Shown in pieces: positions 9,175 through 15,909 of a stretch of DNA of 26,329 nt (its first letter is position 1; every line of letters begins with the position of its first letter). The notes under the pieces were generated by a model. That model saw only the letters and a list, made by a program, of their open reading frames with translations, was not told the DNA's origin and searched no databases. Both the position numbers and the translations under genes were made by a program. Location of the stretch: positions 1 to 26,329 of the forward strand of contig WTCI01000356.1 in assembly GCA_013138655.1 (NCBI GenBank), given 5' to 3'. The stretch comes from Desulfuromonadaceae bacterium. Its GTDB lineage: Bacteria; Desulfobacterota; Desulfuromonadia; Desulfuromonadales; Geopsychrobacteraceae.

Positions 9175-10587
9175 TCAGACCTCGCCGCGAATTCCTGCCA
9201 TAAGGGTTTGCCCCAACAGACCCTCTTCATCTTCTGTAACTGCCCGTAAATTGATCATCAAACAATCATTCTGCACACGCGGGATGACCGCCGGGAAGAA
9301 ACTGCGCAAGCGCCGTGCCAGGCGTTCAACCGACTCACCCGATGGGCGGATCTGCAAGGCCCAATCCGGAAGCTCAACCAGCGGCATGGAACCACCACCG
9401 ACGCGGGCAAAATCTTTTACCAACGTCAGTTCAACCGGTAAATTCTCAGCAGCAAGCCGTTCCAGCAACCGCTGACAACGCTGCTTTTGTGCCTCTGGCT
9501 CAACGGAAAACATCCGCATAATCGGCAACTTTTGCAACAGCTGATCCGGTTGCAGGTAGAGCCGCAGAGTCGACTCCAGGGCTGCCAGGGTCAGTTTATC
9601 GATCCGCAAGGCACGAGCCAGCGGGTGCCGGGCCATTTTCTTCACAAACTCCGCACCACCGACGATCAGACCGGCCTGTGGCCCGCCAAGCAGCTTATCG
9701 CCGCTGAAGGTCACCACATCCACCCCGGCTTTGACTGTTTCCGCAACGGTCGGCTCATAAGGCAACCCGAAAGGAGTGAGATCGCAGAGCATGCCGCTGC
9801 CGAGATCTTCCATCAGGATCAACCCGTTTTCTTTGGCTAACGGCAGCAGTTCCGTCGCCGCCACATCACTGGTGAAACCGACGATGCGGTAGTTACTGGT
9901 GTGGACCTTGAGAAGAATCTTTGTTTGCTCGTTGATTGGTTGCTGATAATCCCGCAAATGTGTGCGATTAGAAGAACCGACCTCGCGGAGAAGAACGCCA
10001 CCGGCTTCCATCACCTCAGGAATACGGAAGGCACCACCGATCTCCACCAGTTCACCACGCGAGACAATCGCTTCGAAACCTTTTCCCAGGGCAGTCAACG
10101 CCAACAACACCGCCCCGGCGTTATTATTGACCACCAGAGCCGCTTCGGCACCCGTCAACTGAGTCAACAAACGCTCAACATGGCTATGGCGTTTCCCACG
10201 CTGACCTGTGTCCAGGTCAAATTCGAGAGTCGAGTATCCTTCCGCCACAGAAGCAATCGTCTGGAGTGCTTCCGGTGCCAGGGGTGCCCGGCCGAGATTG
10301 GTATGCAACAGGGTTCCGGTCGCGTTAATCACTTTTCGCAAGGAAGGTTGCAGCAGTGGTTGACAAAGTTTTGCTGCAGCAATAGCGACCTGCCTCGTCT
10401 GTAGTTGCTCGGAATCTTTAGAAACCGTTCCATCCAGAAGTTTGCCGCGAAGTCCGGCAACAGCCTGCTGGGCTGCAGACGATAAAACCTCTTGAGGCAA
10501 CTGCGTCAACAAACGTTGCAAAGGCTCTTCACGCAACACCCGATCAACCGCAGGTAGTGACCGCAACAACTCTTGCTGCTCACTCAT
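9175..10587 (-). CDS. selA: L-seryl-tRNA(Sec) selenium transferase SelA
   Basis: PLP enzyme that converts Ser-tRNA(Sec) to Sec-tRNA(Sec) with selenophosphate; family members form a decameric ring. The 470-residue product has the family length. Visible: N-terminal tRNA-binding helical region (1-80), INATGTLLHTNLGRAPL (about 88-104), VVNNNAGAVLLAL, REVGSSNRTHLRDY, DLGSGMLCDL and the PLP lysine motif FSGDKLLGGPQAGLIVG with Lys at about 298 (E. coli SelA uses Lys295). First gene of selA-selB-selD, with a well-spaced promoter at 10639-10667 and GAGGG shortly before the ATG. No selC gene is seen beside it. Confidence 0.97.
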   Translation of the reverse strand: MSEQQELLRSLPAVDRVLREEPLQRLLTQLPQEVLSSAAQQAVAGLRGKLLDGTVSKDSEQLQTRQVAIAAAKLCQPLLQPSLRKVINATGTLLHTNLGRAPLAPEALQTIASVAEGYSTLEFDLDTGQRGKRHSHVERLLTQLTGAEAALVVNNNAGAVLLALTALGKGFEAIVSRGELVEIGGAFRIPEVMEAGGVLLREVGSSNRTHLRDYQQPINEQTKILLKVHTSNYRIVGFTSDVAATELLPLAKENGLILMEDLGSGMLCDLTPFGLPYEPTVAETVKAGVDVVTFSGDKLLGGPQAGLIVGGAEFVKKMARHPLARALRIDKLTLAALESTLRLYLQPDQLLQKLPIMRMFSVEPEAQKQRCQRLLERLAAENLPVELTLVKDFARVGGGSMPLVELPDWALQIRPSGESVERLARRLRSFFPAVIPRVQNDCLMINLRAVTEDEEGLLGQTLMAGIRGEV

Positions 10588-10638
10588 AGAATTCCCTCGT
10601 CAATGAAATTAGTTTTCATCCGGAGTTTCTGGAAAGGA

Positions 10639-10667
10639 ACTATATTAAAAGCTATCTGGAATTTCAA
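10639..10667 (-). promoter_or_regulatory. Predicted sigma-70 promoter of the selA-selB-selD operon
   Basis: On the minus strand TTGAAA (10667-10662) and TATAGT (10644-10639) are separated by exactly 17 bases. The -10 box ends about 50 bases before the selA ATG. Both boxes are close to consensus. No known operator was recognised. Confidence 0.6.
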
Positions 10668-10748
10668 CGCGGGAGCGTAACATGGTCACAAGAATAGCGC
10701 CATATTTTCAATCAGATATCGATGTTTTTCAGCGAATCTTTTTTCCTG

Positions 10749-10778
10749 TTGACACCTCAAAGCCGATTTTGCTATAAG
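10749..10778 (+). promoter_or_regulatory. Promoter of the tRNA-Ala gene
   Basis: A perfect TTGACA at 10749-10754 and TATAAG at 10773-10778 with an 18-base spacer, ending 14 bases before the mature tRNA 5' end. The strength and position fit a stable-RNA promoter. Confidence 0.75.
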
Positions 10779-10792
10779 TCGCCCATCTGAAT

Positions 10793-10868
10793 GGGGCTGT
10801 AGCTCAGTTGGGAGAGCGTTTGACTGGCAGTCAAAAGGTCCGCGGTTCGATCCCGCGTAGCTCCACCA
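10793..10868 (+). tRNA. tRNA-Ala (anticodon GGC)
   Basis: A 76-base cloverleaf with encoded CCA. Acceptor GGGGCTG pairs with TAGCTCC and includes the G3:U70 wobble that identifies alanine tRNAs. The anticodon stem TTTGA/TCAAA encloses the loop CTGGCAG, giving anticodon GGC. The T arm is CGCGG-TTCGATC-CCGCG. It has its own promoter upstream and a terminator downstream. Confidence 0.97.
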
Positions 10869-10876
10869 AACAAATC

Positions 10877-10910
10877 AAGGGGTTGGCTGTTAACAGCTGA
10901 CCCCTTTTTG
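10877..10910 (+). terminator. Terminator after tRNA-Ala, just upstream of pabB
   Basis: AAGGGGT and ACCCCTTTTT enclose an inner stem GCTG/CAGC around TTAA, followed by TTTTTGCTTTT. It ends only 16 bases before the pabB ATG, so pabB transcription would need read-through or a promoter inside or upstream of the tRNA. Confidence 0.85.
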
Positions 10911-10925
10911 CTTTTGCGATATTCG

Positions 10926-12290
10926 ATGGCGATCAACACTCACAGCTTCCAGCTCGCACACTTTGATCCTTTGGCGCTCTATCTTGATGTCTGCCCAACG
11001 GGACCGGGCCTGCTCGAATCGTTGAACCCATTACCGAAAACCGGTCGCTACTCAATTGTCCCGCTACGCGTTAGGGAACACTACCAGTCGCAAGCCGGGA
11101 TTCTCTCCTGTCACAACGGTGGACTGACGACACGGCTCGAGGGTGATCCCCTCACCCTTCTCGCCGACATTCTCAACCGGCGATCGGTCACGGCAGCTTC
11201 GGAAACCCCTTTTCCGGGAGGTTTTTTCGGTTACTTCGCTTATGATCTGGCCAGCCAGATCGAAGACTTGCCACAATCGGCACACCGGGACATCCCGCTT
11301 CCCGAGCTGGAGCTGTTCTGGGTCGACCTCACCGCCGTCTACAATCACAGCAATGGGCAGCTGACTCTTGCTTCACTGGATCACAGCATCGATCTATCGA
11401 CACTTGAGGAAGACATCCGCCGTTCTCAACACCCTCTGACCGCGCAATTTCTTCAATGCACGGAATTACCGCGACCGCTCATCCCGCAAAAACAATTTGC
11501 GATGATGGTCCAGCGCGGCAAAGAGTATATTGCAGCGGGAGACATTTATCAGGTCAACCTCTCCTGCCGTTTTGACGGACAGCTTGAGGGAGCATCGACG
11601 GAACTTTATCGTCGCCTGCGAACCATCAACCCCTCCCCATTTGCCTGCCTGCTCAAATTTCCCGGCATTGAGATTATTTCCAGTTCACCGGAACGGTTGG
11701 TGTCCCTGCATAACGGACTGGCGGAAACCCGTCCGATCGCCGGAACCCGGCCGCGGGGCTACACACTTCCGGAAGATCAACGGTTGGGAAAGGAACTGCT
11801 CGGCCACCCGAAAGAACGCGCCGAGCACATCATGCTGCTCGATCTGGAGCGCAATGATTTGGGAAAAGTCTGCCAAGCGGCAACCGTTGAGGTCGATGAA
11901 TTGATGGTACTGGAGCGCTATTCCCATGTCACCCACATCGTTTCCAATGTCCGCGGGCGTCTCAAAACCGACTGCGGCCCCTTCGACCTGCTGCGTGCCA
12001 CCTTCCAGGGTGGAACCATTACCGGAGCCCCGAAAAAACGTTGTATGGAAATCATTGATGAACTTGAACCTGTGGGGCGTGGCAGCTACACTGGCAGTGC
12101 CGGCTACATCAGCGCCTGTGGAGCCCTGGATCTGAACATCCTGATCCGCAGTTTCCAGCGGATCGGTCACAGTTTGACTTACCAGACCGGCGCCGGCATC
12201 GTCGCGGACTCAATCCCGGAAAAAGAATGGTTTGAATGCATAAAAAAGGGTGAGGCTCTCCGGATCCTGCTACAAGAGGCAATGAACTGA
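10926..12290 (+). CDS. pabB: Aminodeoxychorismate synthase component I
   Basis: Converts chorismate and ammonia (from a PabA-type glutaminase not present here) to 4-amino-4-deoxychorismate for folate. The 454-residue product from the ATG at 10926 has an N-terminal anthranilate-synthase-I-like region and a full chorismate-binding domain (about 200-450): GDIYQVNLSCRF, SSSPERLVSL, ETRPIAGTRPRG, LLDLERNDLGKVC, GTITGAPKKRCMEI and YQTGAGIVADSIPEKEW. A TTG codon 18 bases earlier is in frame but lies within the tRNA terminator, so ATG is preferred; no good ribosome binding site is seen. PIAGT has Ala where the E. coli PabB PIKGT has Lys, so TrpE is the alternative, but the adjacent pabC argues for PabB. 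Confidence 0.88.
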   Translation: MAINTHSFQLAHFDPLALYLDVCPTGPGLLESLNPLPKTGRYSIVPLRVREHYQSQAGILSCHNGGLTTRLEGDPLTLLADILNRRSVTAASETPFPGGFFGYFAYDLASQIEDLPQSAHRDIPLPELELFWVDLTAVYNHSNGQLTLASLDHSIDLSTLEEDIRRSQHPLTAQFLQCTELPRPLIPQKQFAMMVQRGKEYIAAGDIYQVNLSCRFDGQLEGASTELYRRLRTINPSPFACLLKFPGIEIISSSPERLVSLHNGLAETRPIAGTRPRGYTLPEDQRLGKELLGHPKERAEHIMLLDLERNDLGKVCQAATVEVDELMVLERYSHVTHIVSNVRGRLKTDCGPFDLLRATFQGGTITGAPKKRCMEIIDELEPVGRGSYTGSAGYISACGALDLNILIRSFQRIGHSLTYQTGAGIVADSIPEKEWFECIKKGEALRILLQEAMN

Positions 12291-12291
12291 A

Positions 12292-13125
12292 ATGCTGGTC
12301 TGTCTGAACGGAACCTTTATTCCACATGAGAAGGCAAAACTGCCGATCAATGATGGCGGCTACCTCTACGGCGACACGCTGTTCGAAACCCTCAAGGCTC
12401 GGGGCAAAAAAATCCTGCTGCGAGCAGAACATCTCGACCGGCTGGAACTCTCTGCCAAATTACTCAATTTCACCTGCCCACGCCGGCAGATCGAAACGTC
12501 ACTGCAACAACTGGAAAATGCCCTGAGTGCACCGATCAGTCGCATCCGCCTGACCCTGAGCCGGGGCAGTTGCCAAGGATTGCTTTTCCCGCAAACGAGT
12601 GAAGGTTATTTTCTACTCACGGCGACCCCGACGACAGAGCCCTCAACAGAGGAACGCAACCTGGGCGCAAGTTGTCTTATTGCACCGAACCAACGGGTCA
12701 ACCCCCTTGACCATCTGCCCCAAATGAAGCGGGGCAACTACGCCGACTGCTTTTATGCAGCGCATTACGCCCGTAGCAAAGGAGCTCGCGAAGCCCTGTT
12801 TGTCGATCCCCGAGGGTATCTTCTCGAAGGAGCCACCAGCAACCTGTTTGCGATCATTGAGCAACGCCTGGTCACTCCTCCCACCGACAAAGTCGTGCTC
12901 GCTGGAGTGATGCGCCGACAAATCATCGATACCGCAGCCGAATTGGGAATTGCTGTTGTCGAACGGAGGCTACAACTGGAGGAAATCTTCACTGCGGAAG
13001 AAGCTTTTTTAAGCAACTCGCTGATCGACATTTTACCGATTTCAGCAATAGCCGGAAAATCGGTCAGGCGCGGGGAAAAGTGGAAAATAATTTTGAAAAC
13101 GCTGCAGATGAGGATAGAGACTTGA
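12292..13125 (+). CDS. pabC: Aminodeoxychorismate lyase (class IV aminotransferase fold)
   Basis: PLP enzyme that splits aminodeoxychorismate into 4-aminobenzoate and pyruvate. The 277-residue product has the fold-type IV features NGTFIPHEKAKLPINDGGYLYGDTLFET near the N terminus (here quoted by key residues DGGYLYGD), the lysine region QMKRGNYADCF, ARSKGAREALFVD, YLLEGATSNLFAI and VLAGVMRRQII. It starts one base after the pabB stop, so the two genes form an operon. Branched-chain or D-amino-acid aminotransferases share the fold; the pabB neighbour and the length favour PabC. Its stop codon lies inside the -35 box of the next tRNA promoter. Confidence 0.87.
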   Translation: MLVCLNGTFIPHEKAKLPINDGGYLYGDTLFETLKARGKKILLRAEHLDRLELSAKLLNFTCPRRQIETSLQQLENALSAPISRIRLTLSRGSCQGLLFPQTSEGYFLLTATPTTEPSTEERNLGASCLIAPNQRVNPLDHLPQMKRGNYADCFYAAHYARSKGAREALFVDPRGYLLEGATSNLFAIIEQRLVTPPTDKVVLAGVMRRQIIDTAAELGIAVVERRLQLEEIFTAEEAFLSNSLIDILPISAIAGKSVRRGEKWKIILKTLQMRIET

Positions 13126-13149
13126 CAAAAGATTTCGGAACAATATAAT
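13122..13149 (+). promoter_or_regulatory. Promoter of the tRNA-Leu gene
   Basis: Perfect TTGACA (13122-13127) and perfect TATAAT (13144-13149) with a 16-base spacer, 12 bases before the tRNA. The -35 box includes the TGA stop of pabC. Confidence 0.82.
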
Positions 13150-13161
13150 CGTCAAGCTCGT

Positions 13162-13247
13162 GCCGAAGTGGTGGAATTGGTAGACACGTCGGTCTCAAAA
13201 ACCGATGCCCTCCGGGCGTGCCGGTTCGATTCCGGCCTTCGGTACCA
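13162..13247 (+). tRNA. tRNA-Leu (anticodon CAA)
   Basis: An 86-base class II tRNA with encoded CCA. Acceptor GCCGAAG pairs with CTTCGGT, the anticodon stem TCGGT/ACCGA encloses CTCAAAA (anticodon CAA, reads UUG), there is a long variable arm (GCCCTCCGGGCGT), and the T arm is GCCGG-TTCGATT-CCGGC. A long variable arm is normal for Leu. Confidence 0.96.
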
Positions 13248-13257
13248 CTTAAAAATC

Positions 13258-13286
13258 AGCCCGACCTTATGGTCGGGCTTTCTTTC
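13258..13286 (+). terminator. Terminator after tRNA-Leu
   Basis: AGCCCGACC and GGTCGGGCT form a perfect 9-base stem with a TTAT loop, followed by TTCTTTCTT. Confidence 0.88.
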
Positions 13287-13288
13287 TT

Positions 13289-13303
13289 GATGGCGTCGCA
13301 AAA
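13289..13303 (+). repeat. Short fragment of the dispersed repeat end
   Basis: GATGGCGTCGCAAAA is identical to the first 15 bases of the inverted right end of the full repeats at 7110 and 14192. It lies directly after the tRNA-Leu terminator. A 15-base match alone could be chance, but the exact match to a recurring end makes a remnant likely. Confidence 0.5.
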
Positions 13304-13338
13304 CTTCTTAGAACGATCTCAAAACCAAGGGGAACATT

Positions 13339-14016
13339 ATGAAAACCTCTGTTTTGTCGCTTCTAACCCTCACCCTGCTGCTTATTGTCTCCACTGTCTC
13401 CTTCGCAGAAACCCGCTATGTTACTGATCAACTGATCATTACCGTGCGCAGCAATAAGACCAATAATCATGAAATTCTGACAACTTTGCGAACGGCATCC
13501 CCGGTTAAAATTCTTGAAGAAGGCGCCGAGTACCTTAAAGTCAGAACCAGCAAAGGGATTGAAGGATACGTCCGGAAACAGTATGTCAGCAAAGCCATCC
13601 CCAAAAAGATTCAGATTGAGCAACTGCAGCAGCAACGGGCGACCCTTGAATCTCAGTTGCAACAGCAGCGGCAGGAGTTCCAAGAGAAATCAGGGCTTGC
13701 CATGACCAGTCTGAAACAGCTTGAGACCCTGGGCGATGAGTTGAAAACAACCCGGCTGCAGTTGGAACAAATCAAAAGTGATTATGATAAACTGAAAAAA
13801 AGTTCAGATAACGTCGTCAATCTGGCCGCAGAGCGGGATCAACTGCTTGAAGAGAACAGCCGGATGACGAACGAACTGGTGGTTCTACAGGAGGAGAACA
13901 GAAATTTCCACCGCTCCAATATGATCCAGTGGTTTCTGGCGGGCGGCGGAGTGTTTCTGATCGGTTGGCTGATCGGCAAAATTTCCCGAAAAAAACGCGG
14001 TTACGGCCAATTTTAA
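13339..14016 (+). CDS. YgiM-like SH3 domain protein with C-terminal membrane anchor
   Basis: Predicted envelope protein of the TIGR04211/YgiM type, role unknown. The 225-residue product has a signal peptide (about 1-24, cleaved near SFAETRYV), a bacterial SH3 domain (about 25-90: IITVRSNKTNNHEIL, VRTSKGIEGYVRKQYV), a Gln- and Glu-rich coiled coil (about 92-190) and one membrane helix near the C terminus (about 194-214, WFLAGGGVFLIGWLIG) followed by a basic tail. This order equals that of E. coli YgiM. A GGGGA-type site precedes the ATG. It follows tRNA-Leu and its terminator, so it probably has its own promoter, which I could not identify with confidence. Confidence 0.85.
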   Translation: MKTSVLSLLTLTLLLIVSTVSFAETRYVTDQLIITVRSNKTNNHEILTTLRTASPVKILEEGAEYLKVRTSKGIEGYVRKQYVSKAIPKKIQIEQLQQQRATLESQLQQQRQEFQEKSGLAMTSLKQLETLGDELKTTRLQLEQIKSDYDKLKKSSDNVVNLAAERDQLLEENSRMTNELVVLQEENRNFHRSNMIQWFLAGGGVFLIGWLIGKISRKKRGYGQF

Positions 14017-14019
14017 TAG

Positions 14020-14058
14020 CCAAGGCCTGCTGATTTTCCAGGGGGCCTTGGTCTTCAT
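14020..14058 (+). terminator. Possible terminator after the SH3 protein gene
   Basis: CCAAGGCC and GGCCTTGG form a perfect 8-base stem with a 16-base loop, followed by the weakly T-rich TCTTCATT. It starts four bases after the stop. The rest of the gap to 14191 shows nothing else clear. Confidence 0.55.
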
Positions 14059-14191
14059 TCATTGCTGGGCAGACAGCAAACACCCTCCCCGCCAGGCGTC
14101 AAAACCTTCCTGACAACAAATATGTGAAAAACAATTCCTGCTTAATAGCCTTGATTTCCGGTAGTTATCAGTTATTTTTTTATTCAACAAT

Positions 14192-14342
14192 GAATGGTCT
14201 CGCAAAAAAGAATACGATGGCTAAGCAAAAATTTCGACCTGCAAGGCGTAGTGGTTTTTCAGGGGTAAAGGCATACATATAGTATGCCGAGATCCTGAAA
14301 CACTGCTGCAATGCCGGAGGGCGGACTTTTTGCGACGCCATC
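14192..14342 (+). repeat. Full copy 2 of the 150-bp palindromic dispersed repeat
   Basis: Same orientation as the copy at 7110. Left end GAATGGTCTCGCAAAAAAG, right end the inverted GACTTTTTGCGACGCCATC, with the same internal mirrored blocks and a central GCATACATATAGTATGC. It ends 27 bases before the start of the HipA-like gene, so any promoter for that gene lies in or upstream of the repeat. Confidence 0.85.
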
Positions 14343-14368
14343 AACGATCTATTCATCCGGAGTTTTTC

Positions 14369-15718
14369 ATGCGTGAAAAACAACAACAGGAATTACGTCG
14401 GCTGCTGATGTCGCGGGTTCTCGGCTCCCGTGAACTGATGCAGGGTCTGAATATCAGTCAGCCGACGCTGTCACGCTTGATTAACAACCTCAACAATGAA
14501 ATCGTTTTCATGGGTAAAGGGCGAGCCACCTGCTACGGGTTGCCGCGAAAGATCCATGGCAAAACCGGTCGTTTCCCTGTTTACGCCATCGACCCTCGTG
14601 GCGAGGCACGCCTCCACGGACATCTGACGGCCCTGCAGGGCGGACAATACTGCTGGAAAGATGCCAACGACATCGGCGAACTGTTCAGTAGCCTGCCCTG
14701 GTTTCTGCAGGATCTGCAACTCAGCGGGTTCGGGGCCCGTTCTTTTGCCTATCGACAACACGAATTGCTCAATCTGCCACGCAAATTAGCAGACTGGAGT
14801 GAAGATGACATGCTTTACGCCACCAGTCATTGCGGCGAAGACCGAGTTGGCAACCTGCTGATCGGTGAAGAATCGCTGGCCCACTACCTCGCTATGGCAC
14901 GTGATATGGCCCCGGAGATCGACCTGGATTCACGCAATTGGCAATATCCACAACTCGCCCGGAAAACCCTCGCCGGAGACATGGACAGCGCCCAGATCGG
15001 CGGTGAGCAACCCAAATTTGCCATCTGTGTCGATGACCATGGAACCCCCTGCCACATGGTGATCAAGTTTTCTCCGGCAGTTGACAGCAAAGAAGCCAGA
15101 CGCTATGCGGATCTGCTTATCTGCGAGCACTTGGCTCTGGAGGCAATCCGCATCGCCGATTTTACCGCAGCCCGTTCCCGCCTGGTGATTGCCGGAAACC
15201 AGGCCTTTCTCGGTTTAAAAAGGTTCGACCGGCGCGGTGCCTTCGGACGCCTGCCGATGATTTCACTACGGGCGGTCCATAGCCGGATCCAGGCACCCTG
15301 CGATAGTTGGATTGATGCGGCCAGCCGCCTCGAAAAAGCCGATTTGATCAATTCGAAAGACGCTCAAAAGCTGCGCTGGCTCTCACTTTTCAGCGACCTG
15401 ATTGCCAACACCAATCAGCACTTTGGTAACATTTCCCTGATCCCCCACCAGCAGGGTGGATATTTGCTGGCACCGGCCTATGGAGCGCGGCCGACGCTCT
15501 ATGAACCGGTTGCCGGCGAGAGTCCCTTACGACTTTTCACCCCGCCGCCGGTTCGTAATGAAGTTGCCGCCGACTTGCCGAGCGCTCTTGACGCGGCGAT
15601 TCTGTTCTGGAAAAGCGCCGCGGTCGACGAGCGAATCTCAGCAGAATTTCGCCAAATCTGTTACGAAAACTGCGAACTGTTAAAACTCCGGACCGATGGC
15701 CCGAAACTCGTCACCTGA
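14369..15718 (+). CDS. yjjJ: YjjJ/HipH-type HipA-like protein with N-terminal winged helix; catalytic Asp residues missing
   Basis: Member of the HipA-like kinase fold group with a fused DNA-binding head, as in E. coli YjjJ (HipH). The 449-residue product (E. coli YjjJ is about 443) has a helix-turn-helix at about 19-48 (ISQPTLSRLINNL), a middle region (LQLSGFGARSFA, LLIGEESLAHYL), the nucleotide-binding IGGEQPKFAI, VIKFSP, and the C-terminal kinase core. Where the family has NTDxHFGN and APxYDMLP, this protein has NTNQHFGN (Asn349) and APAYGARP (Gly372). The two sites are 23 residues apart, as D309 and D332 are in HipA, so both the catalytic base and the metal-binding Asp appear lost. ATG at 14369 with GGAG eight bases upstream; an in-frame TTG inside the repeat was rejected. 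No HipB-like antitoxin gene adjoins it. Confidence 0.85.
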   Translation: MREKQQQELRRLLMSRVLGSRELMQGLNISQPTLSRLINNLNNEIVFMGKGRATCYGLPRKIHGKTGRFPVYAIDPRGEARLHGHLTALQGGQYCWKDANDIGELFSSLPWFLQDLQLSGFGARSFAYRQHELLNLPRKLADWSEDDMLYATSHCGEDRVGNLLIGEESLAHYLAMARDMAPEIDLDSRNWQYPQLARKTLAGDMDSAQIGGEQPKFAICVDDHGTPCHMVIKFSPAVDSKEARRYADLLICEHLALEAIRIADFTAARSRLVIAGNQAFLGLKRFDRRGAFGRLPMISLRAVHSRIQAPCDSWIDAASRLEKADLINSKDAQKLRWLSLFSDLIANTNQHFGNISLIPHQQGGYLLAPAYGARPTLYEPVAGESPLRLFTPPPVRNEVAADLPSALDAAILFWKSAAVDERISAEFRQICYENCELLKLRTDGPKLVT

Positions 15719-15909
15719 ACTTTCACGCCATCACCGCACAACTCACGTACCCCCGGCAAAGCTGGGGAGTTACTTATTGTACTCAGATCCAGCGCCGGAA
15801 CCGGCACTACCAACACGCCCAAAAGTATCAGCGACAAGAAGAGTCGCTTTTATAAAACCAGGCATCGCAACCTCAATGGTATGGATTTGTCTGTGTTGAC
15901 TGCGGAAAT
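15719..15909. other. Intergenic stretch with small palindromes, no gene recognised
   Basis: Between the converging yjjJ-like and GGDEF genes. It contains CCCCGGC-AAA-GCTGGGG near 15752, a near-palindrome GCCGGAACCGGC near 15795, and GCGAC-loop-GTCGC followed by TTTTAT at 15831-15853 that may be a weak terminator. A short open frame over 15696-15899 has no recognisable features and is not called. Confidence 0.4.

Noticed and set aside
10908..10925. TTG start for pabB
   Set aside because: It lies within the U tract of the tRNA-Ala terminator; the ATG at 10926 is more plausible.
14330..14368. TTG start of the HipA-like gene inside the repeat
   Set aside because: It would add 13 residues encoded by the repeat end. 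The ATG at 14369 has a GGAG site and gives the family length.
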